This document shows positions 36,672-46,042 of a DNA stretch of 64,000 bases, piece by piece; position 1 is the stretch's first letter; the number at the start of each line of letters is the position of its first letter. The translations under genes were made by a program, and so were the position numbers. Below the pieces are notes generated by a model. That model had not been told where the DNA came from, did no database searches, and saw only the letters and a program-made list of their open reading frames with translations. This stretch comes from Limimaricola soesokkakensis (GTDB taxonomy: Bacteria; Pseudomonadota; Alphaproteobacteria; Rhodobacterales; Rhodobacteraceae), in assembly GCF_900172345.1 (NCBI RefSeq), contig NZ_FWFY01000003.1:409142-473141 (forward strand), written 5' to 3'.

Positions 36672-37059
36672 GATCATCCACCCCGAAGGCTGGGCGCCCG
36701 CCAAGGGCTATGCGAACGGCGTGATGACGCCCGAGGGCCATCTCTTTGTCGGCGGCCAGATCGGCTGGACCGCGAACCAGGTGTTCGAGACGCACGACTT
36801 CATCGGCCAGATGGAACAGGCGCTGCGCAACATCCTCGCGGTGGTCGAGGCGGCGGGCGGCAAGGCCGAGCACATCACCCGGCTGACATGGTTCGTCACC
36901 GACAAGAGCGAATATCTCGCGCGGCAAAAGGAGGTGGGGCAGGCCTATCGCCGGGTGCTGGGGCGGCATTTCCCGGCGATGACCATGGTGATCGTCGCGG
37001 GCCTCGTCGAGGACGAGGCACTGGTCGAGATCGAGGCGACGGCGGCGATCCCGCGCTAG
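36661..37059 (+). CDS. RidA/YjgF-family protein
   Basis: 132 residues, whole RidA domain. In classical enamine/imine deaminases an Arg follows the VEVA strand (VEVARL...); here the position reads VIVAGL, with Gly. It thus belongs to a subgroup without the catalytic Arg, like some ring-cleavage deaminases. As the aminobenzoyl-CoA pathway makes a cyclic enamine, a role in ammonia release is plausible but unproven. Last gene of the operon; 4-bp convergent overlap with the phosphoesterase. Confidence 0.88.
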   Translation: MGHEIIHPEGWAPAKGYANGVMTPEGHLFVGGQIGWTANQVFETHDFIGQMEQALRNILAVVEAAGGKAEHITRLTWFVTDKSEYLARQKEVGQAYRRVLGRHFPAMTMVIVAGLVEDEALVEIEATAAIPR

Positions 37060-37808
37060 GCCTCGGGTTCGGGGCGCAGCGGCGTCCGGCCATCGGGCGT
37101 CAGCAGCGACACCTCGCGCCCTTCGATCACCGCCGCCGCCAGCGGCCGCCCATAGGCCGCGCCGCCATCGAGATCGACCCGGTTGCCGAAATGGCGCGGA
37201 CGTTCGAGCGCGGTGTGGCCATGCACCACCAGCGGGCCGTGATCGCGGCCATCCTCGAGCCAGCCCTTGCGGATCCAGACAAGGTCGTCCTCGGTCTGGT
37301 CGGCCAGGGCAACGCCGGGGCGGATGCCCGCATGGACGAAGAGCACCTCGCCGCGTGAATGGGTGAGCGGCAGCGCGGCGACAAAGTCGCGATGCGCGCG
37401 GGGCACTTTCGCCACGGCCTCGCGGTGCACCTCGTAAAGATCACGTCCCGCCACCGGTGCCACGCCGTAGCTTTCGAGCGTGGTGTCCCCACCTAGCCTC
37501 GGGTCGAGCCAGCCGAGATCCTCGCGCAGCCCGGGATCGTGCCAGTCCGGATCGTCGAGGAAGCGATGGAACATCCGGTCGTGATTGCCTAAGAGGACGA
37601 TCCAAGGCGCGCCGGCCGCGATGCCCTCGATCAGCATCTCGATCACGCCCCGGCTGTCGGGGCCGCGATCGGTGAGATCGCCCAGATGGATCACCGGGCT
37701 TTCTCCGTCGCCGGTCCGGTCCCGGTCGGCCGCGATGAGGTCATGCGCCGCGCGGAGTTTCTCCGGGTGGCCGTGGATATCGCCGATGGCGTAGCTGCGT
37801 GTGCTCAT
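37056..37808 (-). CDS. metallophosphoesterase (Ser/Thr phosphatase-like)
   Basis: 250 residues from MSTRSYAIGD. The calcineurin-type metal motifs are in order: GDIHG (9-13), GDLTDRG (about 47-53), GNHD (about 79-82), then HAG and GHT histidines. It resembles bacterial protein phosphatases and bis-nucleotide tetraphosphatases; the substrate cannot be told. It lies 37 bp downstream of the VCBS-repeat gene on the same strand. Confidence 0.87.
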   Translation of the reverse strand: MSTRSYAIGDIHGHPEKLRAAHDLIAADRDRTGDGESPVIHLGDLTDRGPDSRGVIEMLIEGIAAGAPWIVLLGNHDRMFHRFLDDPDWHDPGLREDLGWLDPRLGGDTTLESYGVAPVAGRDLYEVHREAVAKVPRAHRDFVAALPLTHSRGEVLFVHAGIRPGVALADQTEDDLVWIRKGWLEDGRDHGPLVVHGHTALERPRHFGNRVDLDGGAAYGRPLAAAVIEGREVSLLTPDGRTPLRPEPEA

Positions 37809-37845
37809 GGCCGCGAGCCTAACGTCGGGCGCAGCGGTGGCAAGC

Positions 37846-39390
37846 TCAGCCGGGCAGGGCGGCGCGGTCCAGTGTGACGAGGCGGTCCACCTCCACCTCG
37901 TGCGGGCCAGTGATCGCGCCGTCGGGCCATTCGACGGTGACCCGCGCGCGCTTGGCGGCACCCAGCCCGACATGGAGCGGCCCGAGCTGCCCGCCCGCAT
38001 GGCCGCCGCCGATGGTCCTTTGCAGCGCCTGCCGGCCCGCTTCTGTTTCGACCGTCACCACCGCGCCGATCGCGAACCGGTTGCCGCCCGGTTGGCGCAG
38101 ATCGAGGCCGAGCCAGTGGCCGGTGCCCTCGCTCACATTGCGCCAGAGCTCCATCGGCGCGCGGCGGTTGAGAACCACGAGATCAAGCCGCCCGTCGCCG
38201 TCGAAATCCGCAAGCGCGGCGCCACGCGACCGCTCGGTGGTGGCGATCCCGGCCTCGACCGAAGCCTCGGCGAAGGCTCCGTCGGGTTGCTGCATCAGCA
38301 GGTTGTTGGGGTCGCGCATGGCGTTGGAGGGCATCTGGTCGACATTGCCCTTGGCGATGAACAGGTCGGCGCGCCCGTCATTGTCGATATCGCCGAACTC
38401 GGCGTGCCAGCCGGTCGAGGGGCGACCGTCATCGCCGATATGCGGACGCTGCGCATAGGAGCCGATCGAAAAGGGCGCGGCGGCATAGCTGCCATCGGGT
38501 TGCGCGAGCTGCAGAAGCTGGTCGCCCATGGAAGTGAGCATCACCTCGTCGCGCCCGTCGCCCGTCAGGTCGCGCGAGGCGATGCCCATGCCCCAGAGCG
38601 AAACGGTGGGCCAGCCATCGGCCTCGCCCAGAAACCGGCGCGCCTCGATGTCCCACATCTGCTCGAAGCCGCCGCGCACGTAATAGTGCCGGTCGTTGGA
38701 GATCCTGAGGGCGCGCCGGCCCCGTGCGTCGCGCGCCGCGAGCATCGACAGCGCGCAGAAGCCGGGGCCGAGTTCCTCGGCGCGCCAGCCATCCTCCCCG
38801 GGCCGCAGGATCGCGTTCTCGTCGCAGGCCTCGAAGGGGCCCTCCGGATCCTCGCGATCCACGTAATTGCCGATCGCCATCACCGGGCGCTCATGCGCCT
38901 CCCACCATGCGGTGAAGGCGGTGGTCCAGCTATCGCCCGAGGACAGCCCCATGGCCTCGGTCGCATCTTCGAACCGGCAATCGCCCAGGCCCCGCAGCAG
39001 CCGGTTCGGGCCGGCGCGCATCACGAAGAGATCGGGGCGGCCATCGGCGTCGGCGTCGAGCGGATAGGCCCCGGTGGTGCCGCGAAGATCGGGCAGGGGC
39101 ACAGGATCGAAGACGAAATCGCCGCGGTTGCGCATGAGCCGTGCCGGGGTCTCGCCACCAGTGGCGAAGATGTCGGGCCGCGCGTCGCCGTCGCAGTCGA
39201 ACACCGCGACGCCGCCCCCCACGAAATGCTCCCAGCCGCCCGTATAGACATGGTCTGGAAGCGCCGCCGAGCGGTCCTCGAAGCGCGGTCCGGCCATGAC
39301 AGGACCTGTCGCGAGCAGGGCGGTCAGCCCGAGCGCCGCGATCCCCGCACGACCGATCTCGGTCCCGGTCCGCCGATCCCGCCGCTTCAT
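37846..39390 (-). CDS. CRTAC1-like VCBS/FG-GAP repeat protein
   Basis: 514 residues. A signal peptide with an Arg-rich n-region ends near VMA|G (about 33). Repeated calcium-loop motifs such as FDCDGDARPD, DADADGRPD, GDIDNDGRAD and DFDGDGRLD mark an FG-GAP beta-propeller, and the C-terminus has the ASPIC/UnbV domain (about 430-500). A secreted or periplasmic calcium-binding protein; role unknown. Its start overlaps the stop of the ROK regulator (ATGA), so it is co-expressed with it. Confidence 0.85.
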   Translation of the reverse strand: MKRRDRRTGTEIGRAGIAALGLTALLATGPVMAGPRFEDRSAALPDHVYTGGWEHFVGGGVAVFDCDGDARPDIFATGGETPARLMRNRGDFVFDPVPLPDLRGTTGAYPLDADADGRPDLFVMRAGPNRLLRGLGDCRFEDATEAMGLSSGDSWTTAFTAWWEAHERPVMAIGNYVDREDPEGPFEACDENAILRPGEDGWRAEELGPGFCALSMLAARDARGRRALRISNDRHYYVRGGFEQMWDIEARRFLGEADGWPTVSLWGMGIASRDLTGDGRDEVMLTSMGDQLLQLAQPDGSYAAAPFSIGSYAQRPHIGDDGRPSTGWHAEFGDIDNDGRADLFIAKGNVDQMPSNAMRDPNNLLMQQPDGAFAEASVEAGIATTERSRGAALADFDGDGRLDLVVLNRRAPMELWRNVSEGTGHWLGLDLRQPGGNRFAIGAVVTVETEAGRQALQRTIGGGHAGGQLGPLHVGLGAAKRARVTVEWPDGAITGPHEVEVDRLVTLDRAALPG

Positions 39391-40652
39391 GCCGAGCGCG
39401 CCTCGGCGAGCACCGTTCCGGTGACGTCGGCCAGCGCCAGCGCGCTCGCGCCGCGGGCCCAGACAAGGTCGCCCCAGGCGTGGATCTCGATCCGGGCCGG
39501 GACGCGCCCCTCGACGAGTGTTAGCTCGCGCATCTCCGACAGCACCTCGTCGGCGTAGAGATAGTCGTAGCGCATCCGTTCCCCCGAGAGGATCACCAGC
39601 TCCGGGTCGAACAGCTGGATGACGTTGGACAGACCGAGCGCAAGGTAGCGTCCGGCGCGGTTGAAGATCGACCTAGCGGCCCGGTTGCCGCTCTTGGCCT
39701 CGGCATAGAGCGCATCGAGCATCACCTGCGGGCTCTGCGGCGACCGGCCCAGCGCCGTGGCCGCTTCGCGGGCCAGAGCGTAATCGGCGATATAGGCCTC
39801 GAGGCAGCCACGCTTGCCGCAGCGGCACAGCGCGCCGTCGAGCTGCACCTTGGTGTGGCCCATCTCGAGCCCCATGCCGCGTTCGCCGCGATAGAGGCGG
39901 TTGTCGATCACGAGCCCCATGCCGACGCCGTGCTCAATGGTGACCACGGCGAAGTCCGAGCGCTGCCGCCCGACGCCGAACCACAGCTCGGCGAGGGTGA
40001 GCATGTTGGCGTCGTTGTCGATCAGCACCGGCAGTCCGAAGCGGCGGCTGGCCTCGGGACCAAGCGGCATGTCCGGGCCCAGATGCGGCGACCAGAGCAC
40101 GGTGCCGCTTTCGTGGTCGACCATGCCCGAGAGGCCGACGCCCACTGCGAGCAATTCGTCTCGGGGCCGCCCGGCCTGCGCCAGCACTGCCTCGATCAGC
40201 GCATCGATCTCGTGGCAGGTCTGGTCGAGCGTGCGGCGGGTGGGCGGGACCGGCCGCGCGGCATCGGCGAGGATGGCGCCGGAGAAATCGACCAGCACGG
40301 CGGTGTTGCGCTCGTCGGAGATCTTGATGCCGATGACGAGCCGACCCTCCGAGACCAGCTCGAGCGCCACCGGGGGCCGGCCCCGTGTCGTCGGGGCCGC
40401 GCCGGCGCTCTCGACCTCGCGCAGCAGGCCGAGGCCGATCAGCTCCGAGGTCAGGGTGGTGACCGACCCGGCGCTGACGCCGAGGGCGCGGCTGATATCG
40501 GCGCGAGCGGTGCGGCCATGGGCGCGGACATGCTCGAGGATCTGCTGCCGCAGCGGTCGTGCCTCGCGCTGCGCGCCGGGCAGCAGCGGTCCGACGCCCT
40601 GTTGCGGTTCGGCCACGGTATCGTCCGCCTCCGCCGGTTGTGCGTCGATCAT
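39387..40652 (-). CDS. ROK-family transcription repressor (XylR-like)
   Basis: 421 residues: a winged helix-turn-helix (about 35-90; LRQQILEHVRAHGRTARADISRALGVSAGSVTTLTSEL) and a ROK sugar-binding domain with the zinc motif CRCGKRGCLEAY (about 266-277). It is divergent from xylFHG, so it most likely represses the xylose transporter and is released by sugar. The probable site is the palindrome at 40756-40777. Confidence 0.9.
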   Translation of the reverse strand: MIDAQPAEADDTVAEPQQGVGPLLPGAQREARPLRQQILEHVRAHGRTARADISRALGVSAGSVTTLTSELIGLGLLREVESAGAAPTTRGRPPVALELVSEGRLVIGIKISDERNTAVLVDFSGAILADAARPVPPTRRTLDQTCHEIDALIEAVLAQAGRPRDELLAVGVGLSGMVDHESGTVLWSPHLGPDMPLGPEASRRFGLPVLIDNDANMLTLAELWFGVGRQRSDFAVVTIEHGVGMGLVIDNRLYRGERGMGLEMGHTKVQLDGALCRCGKRGCLEAYIADYALAREAATALGRSPQSPQVMLDALYAEAKSGNRAARSIFNRAGRYLALGLSNVIQLFDPELVILSGERMRYDYLYADEVLSEMRELTLVEGRVPARIEIHAWGDLVWARGASALALADVTGTVLAEARSA

Positions 40653-40755
40653 AGTTCGATCCCCGAATTATCTGCAGGCCTCCTCCGGCCGATATTCGCG
40701 AATTGCTCGGAATGCGGCGCGCCTGCCATCGATTGTTACCGTCTCGGGGCGGTCC

Positions 40756-40777
40756 TTGGCAAAATATATTTTGACAA
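40756..40777. promoter_or_regulatory. 22-bp inverted repeat between ROK gene and xylF
   Basis: Arms TTGGCAAAATA and TATTTTGACAA, palindromic except for one pair, centred on the 12-bp perfect palindrome AAAATATATTTT. It includes TTGACA (40771-40776), a -35-like box. This is the best operator candidate for the ROK protein. Confidence 0.6.
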
Positions 40778-40870
40778 GCGAACTAAATATGCGACTGTGT
40801 CGGCCAACCGGTCCCTGGGAGGGGATCGGCATCCCGGTGGGACGGGAGACATGTTTTAGGGAGGATACCC

Positions 40871-41905
40871 ATGCGCAACGCAATTCTGGCCGCCGTCGCC
40901 CTGACGGCCGGCTTCAGCACGACCGCGATCGCCGAACAGCACGGCATGACCGTGGGCGTCAGCTGGTCCAACTTTCAGGAAGAGCGCTGGAAGACCGACG
41001 AGGCCGCGATCAAGGCCGCGCTCGAAGCCGCCGGCGCCGAATACGTCTCGGCCGACGCGCAGTCCTCCTCCTCGAAGCAGCTCTCCGACGTCGAGAGCCT
41101 GATCGCGCAGGGCGTCGACGCGCTGATCATCCTCGCGCAGGACACCCAGGCGATCGGCCCGGCCGTGGACGCCGCCTTCAACGAGGGCATCCCGGTCATC
41201 GCCTATGACCGGCTGATCGAGGACGACCGCGCCTTCTACCTGACCTTCGACAACGTCGAGGTTGGCCGGATGCAGGCCCGGGCCGTGCTCGAGGCCGCGC
41301 CCGAGGGCAACTACGTGATGATCAAGGGCTCGCCCACCGATCCCAATGCCGACTTCCTGCGCGGTGGCCAGCAGGAGGTGCTGCAGGAGGCGATCGACAG
41401 CGGCGCCATCACCATCGTCGGCGAGGCCTATACCGATGGCTGGCTGCCCGCCAACGCGCAGCGCAACATGGAGCAGATCCTGACCGCGCAGGACAACCAA
41501 GTTGACGCCGTAGTCGCCTCGAATGACGGCACCGCCGGCGGCGCCGTGGCCGCGCTCACCGCGCAGGGCATGGACGGCATCCCGGTCTCGGGTCAGGACG
41601 CCGACCACGCCGCGCTCAACCGCGTCGCGCAGGGCACGCAGACCGTCTCGGTCTGGAAGGACAGCCGCGAACTGGGCCGCGAGGCCGGCGAGATCGCGAT
41701 CGAGCTGGCCGGCGGCGCCGAGATGAGCGCGATCGAGGGTGCCGAGGAGTGGACCTCGCCCGCGGGCACCACGCTCTGGGCCAAGTTCCTCGACCCGGTC
41801 CCGGTGACCATCGAGAACCTCGACGTCGTGGTCGATGCCGGCTGGATCGACCAGGAAACCCTGTGCCAAGGCGTGACCGGCGACGTTCCCGCCTGCGCCG
41901 AGTGA
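40871..41905 (+). CDS. xylF: xylose-type ABC transporter binding protein
   Basis: 344 residues; signal peptide (about 1-21, ending AIA|E). The fold and blocks [24 protein letters not shown] and [16 protein letters not shown] are those of XylF. Periplasmic capture of D-xylose or a related pentose. GGGAGG lies before the ATG. Confidence 0.9.
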   Translation: MRNAILAAVALTAGFSTTAIAEQHGMTVGVSWSNFQEERWKTDEAAIKAALEAAGAEYVSADAQSSSSKQLSDVESLIAQGVDALIILAQDTQAIGPAVDAAFNEGIPVIAYDRLIEDDRAFYLTFDNVEVGRMQARAVLEAAPEGNYVMIKGSPTDPNADFLRGGQQEVLQEAIDSGAITIVGEAYTDGWLPANAQRNMEQILTAQDNQVDAVVASNDGTAGGAVAALTAQGMDGIPVSGQDADHAALNRVAQGTQTVSVWKDSRELGREAGEIAIELAGGAEMSAIEGAEEWTSPAGTTLWAKFLDPVPVTIENLDVVVDAGWIDQETLCQGVTGDVPACAE

Positions 41906-41912
41906 TACGCGC

Positions 41913-41942
41913 CGCCCCGACCCGGTGATCCGGGCCGGGGCG
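41913..41942 (+). other. intercistronic hairpin after xylF
   Basis: 13-bp GC stem with one mismatch and a TGAT loop, 7 bp after the xylF stop, no T-tract. Same placement as the hairpins after livK and dctP. Confidence 0.55.
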
Positions 41943-42003
41943 TGACGCCCCCCTGACCGCGCGCGCTCCCCCGCGCCGCGCCTCTCCGTCCAGGAGCCCC
42001 CAC

Positions 42004-43329
42004 ATGTCCGATACCGATACCGTCCCCAACGCCGCCCCCTCGGGGCAGCGGCCCGCGGACAAGGCGCCCGCGCGCTCCTTCCTGAACCAGCTGGAACTCG
42101 ACCTGCGCCTTCTGGGCATGGTCGGGGCCTTCATCATCGTCTGCGTCGTGTTCAACGTGCTGACCGACGGCCGCTTCCTGACCCCGCGCAACATCTTCAA
42201 CCTGTCGATCCAGACCGTCTCGGTTGCGATCATGGCGACCGGCATGGTGTTCATCATCGTCACCCGCCACATCGACCTCTCGGTCGGCGCGCTGCTGGCT
42301 ACCGCTTCCGCCGTCATGGCGATGATGCAGACCCGCTGGTTGCCCGACATGATGGGCCTGCCGCTGGGCCACGCGGCGCTGCCGTGGCTGTCGATCCTCG
42401 CGGGGCTGATCACCGGCGCGGTGATCGGCGCGTTCCAAGGCTGGCTCGTGGGCTATCTTACCATTCCCGCCTTCATCGTGACGCTGGGCGGGTTGCTGAT
42501 CTGGCGCAATGTCGGCTGGTACATCACCTCCGGCCAGACCATCGGCCCGCTCGACGAGACGTTCCAGGCCTTCGGCGGCATCAACGGCACGCTGGGCGCC
42601 CAGTGGAGCTGGATCGCCGGCCTTCTCGCCGCCGTCGTCGCGGTGCTGGCGCTGTGGTCGGCGCGGCGCAACAAGATCGGTCACGGCTTTCGGGTCAAGC
42701 CGGTCTGGGCCGAGGCGGTGGTCATGGCCATCATCGTCGGCGCGATCCTCGGCTTCGTGGCGATCCTCAACGCCTACGAGATCCCGAGCCGGGTGCTGGC
42801 CCGCGACTTCGCCGCGCGCGGCGCGGAGATGCCCGAGGGCTTCACCGCCTCCTACGGCATCCCTTATTCGGTGCTGCTGCTGATCGCGGTGGCGGTGGTG
42901 ATGACGGTGATCGCCCGCAAGACGCGGCTCGGCCGCTATATCTTCGCCACCGGCGGCAATCCGGACGCGGCGGAGCTGTCGGGCATCAACACGCGGCTGC
43001 TCACGGTCAAGGTCTTCGCGATCATGGGCACGCTCGTCGCCATATCGGCCGTGGTCGCCTCGGCGCGCCTGACCAACCACTCCAACGACATCGGCACGCT
43101 CGACGAGCTGCGCGTCATCGCCGCGGCGGTGATCGGCGGCACGGCGCTGTCGGGTGGTATCGGCACGATCTACGGCGCCATTCTCGGCGCGCTGATCATG
43201 CAGTCGCTGCAATCGGGCATGGCCATGGTCGGCGTCGACGCGCCATTGCAGAACATGGTCGTCGGCACCGTGCTGGTCGCCGCCGTGCTGATCGACATCA
43301 TCTATCGCCGCCGCGTCGGAGGGAAGTGA
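42004..43329 (+). CDS. xylH: xylose-type ABC permease
   Basis: 441 residues with about ten to twelve helices after a ~35-residue polar start. The segment [20 protein letters not shown] and the end block [29 protein letters not shown] are typical of the sugar permease family. It is somewhat longer than enteric XylH (393), with a charged periplasmic/cytoplasmic loop near 220-280. 1 bp before xylG. Confidence 0.9.
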   Translation: MSDTDTVPNAAPSGQRPADKAPARSFLNQLELDLRLLGMVGAFIIVCVVFNVLTDGRFLTPRNIFNLSIQTVSVAIMATGMVFIIVTRHIDLSVGALLATASAVMAMMQTRWLPDMMGLPLGHAALPWLSILAGLITGAVIGAFQGWLVGYLTIPAFIVTLGGLLIWRNVGWYITSGQTIGPLDETFQAFGGINGTLGAQWSWIAGLLAAVVAVLALWSARRNKIGHGFRVKPVWAEAVVMAIIVGAILGFVAILNAYEIPSRVLARDFAARGAEMPEGFTASYGIPYSVLLLIAVAVVMTVIARKTRLGRYIFATGGNPDAAELSGINTRLLTVKVFAIMGTLVAISAVVASARLTNHSNDIGTLDELRVIAAAVIGGTALSGGIGTIYGAILGALIMQSLQSGMAMVGVDAPLQNMVVGTVLVAAVLIDIIYRRRVGGK

Positions 43330-43330
43330 C

Positions 43331-44137
43331 ATGGACAAGCAATCCGATCCGCACGCCAATGGGGCACCCGATCCGCGCGCCTCTGGCGCGAGCCCCCTCG
43401 TCGAACTGAAGGACATCCGCATCGCCTTTGGCGGCGTGCAGGCGGTCGACGGGGTTTCGCTCGACCTCTACCCGGGCGAGGTGGTGGGGCTTCTGGGCCA
43501 TAACGGCGCCGGCAAGTCGACGCTGATCAAGATCCTCTCGGGCGCCTACAAGGCGGATTCGGGCGAGATCTGGATCAACGGCGAGAAGGCCTCGATCCAC
43601 AGTCCCCGCGACGCACGGCGCTACAACATCGAGACGATCTACCAGACGCTGGCGCTGGCCGACAATCTCGACGCGGCCTCGAACTTGTTCCTGGGGCGCG
43701 AGATCGTCACCAGGATGGGCTTTGTCGACGATGCCAGGCAGGAGGCGGAGACGCGCAAGATCATGGCGAGGCTCAACCCTAATTTCCGCAAGCTCTCGGA
43801 GCCGGTTTCGGCGCTGTCGGGCGGTCAGCGGCAGTCGGTGGCGATCGCTCGCGCTGTGTATTTCAACGCCAGGATCCTGATCATGGACGAGCCCACCGCC
43901 GCGCTCGGCGTGCACGAGACGGCGATGGTCGCGGATCTGATCAAGGAGCTGAAGGCGCAAGGGTTGGGCATCTTCCTCATCAGCCACGACACACGCGAGA
44001 TGATGGAATTATGCGACCGGGTCTCGGTGATGAAGAACGGCCAGCTTGTGGGCACCGAGCGGGTCGAGGACGTGACCGAGGACGATATCCTGTCGATGAT
44101 CATCATGGGCAAGAACCCCAAGCGCGACGCCGCCTGA
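43331..44137 (+). CDS. xylG: sugar ABC ATPase, single-domain XylG-like
   Basis: 268 residues: one nucleotide-binding domain with Walker [10 protein letters not shown] (56-64), signature LSGGQRQSV (about 160-168), Walker [12 protein letters not shown] and switch SHD. Enteric XylG is a double-length fusion of two such domains; here only one is encoded, so the active ATPase should be a homodimer. The intrinsic terminator at 44162-44197 ends the operon. Confidence 0.9.
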   Translation: MDKQSDPHANGAPDPRASGASPLVELKDIRIAFGGVQAVDGVSLDLYPGEVVGLLGHNGAGKSTLIKILSGAYKADSGEIWINGEKASIHSPRDARRYNIETIYQTLALADNLDAASNLFLGREIVTRMGFVDDARQEAETRKIMARLNPNFRKLSEPVSALSGGQRQSVAIARAVYFNARILIMDEPTAALGVHETAMVADLIKELKAQGLGIFLISHDTREMMELCDRVSVMKNGQLVGTERVEDVTEDDILSMIIMGKNPKRDAA

Positions 44138-44161
44138 AGCCGAGCGGAATGCGGCAATGCT

Positions 44162-44197
44162 CCGGCCGTCCCTCAAGGGGCGGTCGGATTTTCGTTT
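44162..44197 (+). terminator. intrinsic terminator after xylG
   Basis: 11-bp stem (two G-U pairs) CCGGCCGTCCC/GGGGCGGTCGG with a TCAA loop, followed by ATTTTCGTTT. Confidence 0.8.
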
Positions 44198-44339
44198 CTG
44201 CAATTGAAACAGACCTCTGCATATCGGACCTCGCGCACGCTGCGTGGTTTGCGCCACGCTCGCTCCCGAACGGCTTGCCGTCACGGCAGCGGCCGCTAGG
44301 GTCTGGCCCAGCCGGGCGTGTCGCCCGAGGGAGCGACAG

Positions 44340-45314
44340 ATGCAGACCGAACAGTTTCGAGAGATCGTGGAGGAAGCCCGCAGCGCCCCTTCCGCTCTCA
44401 ACACGCAGCCCGCGCGCTGGCGCCGCAAGGGCGACACGATCCTGATCGGTTGCGACCCCGCCGCGACGCTGCCCGTCTCCGACCCGCATGGCATTGCCGC
44501 CGGCCTCGCCTGCGGCGCGGCGGCAGAGGCCACGATCCTCGCGCTCTCGACGCGGCGCATGGGGGCGGGCTTTACAGACCTCTGGGGTCAGGACGACCGG
44601 GAGACGATGCCGGGGCTGCGGCTGGCGGCGCGGATCACGCTCGAGGCGCAGACCGACCCCGACCCGCTGGGGAGGCAGTTGCCGCTGCGCTTCAGCGATC
44701 GGGGCCCCTACGAGCCGGGCCCGGTGGATCTCTATGGCTGGACCCGCCGCGATGCGATCCTGGTCACCGACGCGGGCCGTCGCGACTGGCTGGCCGATCT
44801 GCATGACCGGGCGGCGATGGCGCATCTGCGCAACCGCGCGGCGCGGCGTGAGTTGCTGTCATGGCTGCGGCTGAGCCCGCGCCACCCGCGCAAGCGCCAT
44901 GACGGGCTCGACCGGGCGACGCTGCGACTGAGCCCGCGCGCCGCGGCCGAGGCACGGCTGGTGCTGGGCCCGTTGTGGCGCCCGGTGGATATGCTGGGAC
45001 TGACCGACAGGCTGGTGGGCGAGACCATGCAGATCCGCAGCAGCGCGGTGATCGCGCTGTTCCACCGGCCCGTCGTCGACAGCCCGGTGACCGCGGGCCG
45101 CGCCTATCTGCGGTTGCTGCTCGAAGCCTCGAAGCTGGGCCTCGCGGGCTGGCCGATGGGGGTGCTGACCTCGCGCCACGACGCGCGCGAGGAGGTGGCG
45201 CGGCATGTCGGGATCGATCCGGAGCGGCGGCTGATGCAGGTTATCCGTTTCGGCCCGCCCGGGGCGCATCCCGATCAGCGTGCGCGGCGGCCCTTGGAGG
45301 AGCTGATCGTCTGA
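44340..45314 (+). CDS. nitroreductase-like protein
   Basis: 324 residues from MQTEQFREIV; GGGAG lies 6 bp upstream. The N-terminal EEARSAPSALNTQPARW is the FMN-binding start of nitroreductase-like proteins, and the C-terminal GRAYLRLLLEASKLGLAGWPMGVLT with QVIRFGPP completes the fold. The middle is unusually Arg-rich (about 160-195). Flavin reductase of unknown substrate. It ends 4 bp from the convergent EEP gene. Confidence 0.75.
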   Translation: MQTEQFREIVEEARSAPSALNTQPARWRRKGDTILIGCDPAATLPVSDPHGIAAGLACGAAAEATILALSTRRMGAGFTDLWGQDDRETMPGLRLAARITLEAQTDPDPLGRQLPLRFSDRGPYEPGPVDLYGWTRRDAILVTDAGRRDWLADLHDRAAMAHLRNRAARRELLSWLRLSPRHPRKRHDGLDRATLRLSPRAAAEARLVLGPLWRPVDMLGLTDRLVGETMQIRSSAVIALFHRPVVDSPVTAGRAYLRLLLEASKLGLAGWPMGVLTSRHDAREEVARHVGIDPERRLMQVIRFGPPGAHPDQRARRPLEELIV

Positions 45315-45318
45315 TCGC

Positions 45319-46035
45319 TCAGACGTGGTGCAGATCGGCCCAGATCGGCAGATGATCCGAGGCCGCGGGAGCGGGCTGCTCGTGCCAGACGCCGCTTTCG
45401 GCGATCACCAGCCCCGGGCCGGTGGCGATCCGGTCGAGCGCGGCCACGGGACGGCGGGCGTGAAAGCTGCGCCCCGGTGCGTGGATCTCGAATTTCCGCG
45501 CCAGCCGGCCCAGCCCGACGCGTTCCGACCACTCGTTCATGTCGCCTGCCAGCACCGTCGGGCGTTCGGGCATCCGGTTCAGCTCGTCCATGATATGGGT
45601 GAGCTGCAGCCGGCGCGAGCCGCGCAGCAGCCCCAGATGCAGCCCGCCCACCCGCAGAGGTCCCGCCGGCGTGTCGAGATCGGCGGCGATCGCGCCGCGC
45701 GGCTCGAAGCCCGGGAGCACCATCCGGTGCAGGTCTCGCACCGCGATGCCCTCGCGCACCAGCATCGCGTTGCCGTGCCATCCGAGGCTCTTGGCCGATT
45801 GTCCGAAATCCACGACATGCAGGCCGCCGAGCTGCGAAAGCTCGGTCAGGGGGATCGCGGTGGGCCGTGCCCCGAGCCGCAGATCGGCCTCCTGCAGCAC
45901 CACGATATCGGCCTCCATCGCCGCGATGACGTTGCAGATCCGGGCCGGGTTGCGGCGCCGATCAGTGCCCAGCGCCTTGCGGATGTTGTAGCTCACCAGT
46001 CTGAGGCGGCCGGGACGGAGATGGGGCTGGGTCAT
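45319..46035 (-). CDS. endonuclease/exonuclease/phosphatase-family protein
   Basis: 238 residues from MTQPHLRPGRLRLVSYNIRKALG. EEP motifs: SYNIRK (about 15-20), LQEADLR (about 43-49), GDMNEW (about 151-156) and the final SDHLPIWADL, the catalytic Asp-His. It follows a cardiolipin synthase gene by 7 bp, as ybhP follows clsB in E. coli, so it may act on lipid or phosphodiester products. Confidence 0.87.
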   Translation of the reverse strand: MTQPHLRPGRLRLVSYNIRKALGTDRRRNPARICNVIAAMEADIVVLQEADLRLGARPTAIPLTELSQLGGLHVVDFGQSAKSLGWHGNAMLVREGIAVRDLHRMVLPGFEPRGAIAADLDTPAGPLRVGGLHLGLLRGSRRLQLTHIMDELNRMPERPTVLAGDMNEWSERVGLGRLARKFEIHAPGRSFHARRPVAALDRIATGPGLVIAESGVWHEQPAPAASDHLPIWADLHHV

Positions 46036-46042
46036 GGCATCC

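Noticed and set aside
37801..39558. Rightward open frame of about 585 codons opposite the FG-GAP gene
   Set aside because: Antisense shadow; the leftward frame has a signal peptide and calcium-loop repeats.
41593..43422. Leftward open frame of about 600 codons opposite xylF/xylH
   Set aside because: Very Asp/Arg/His-rich shadow of the permease; no start signal.
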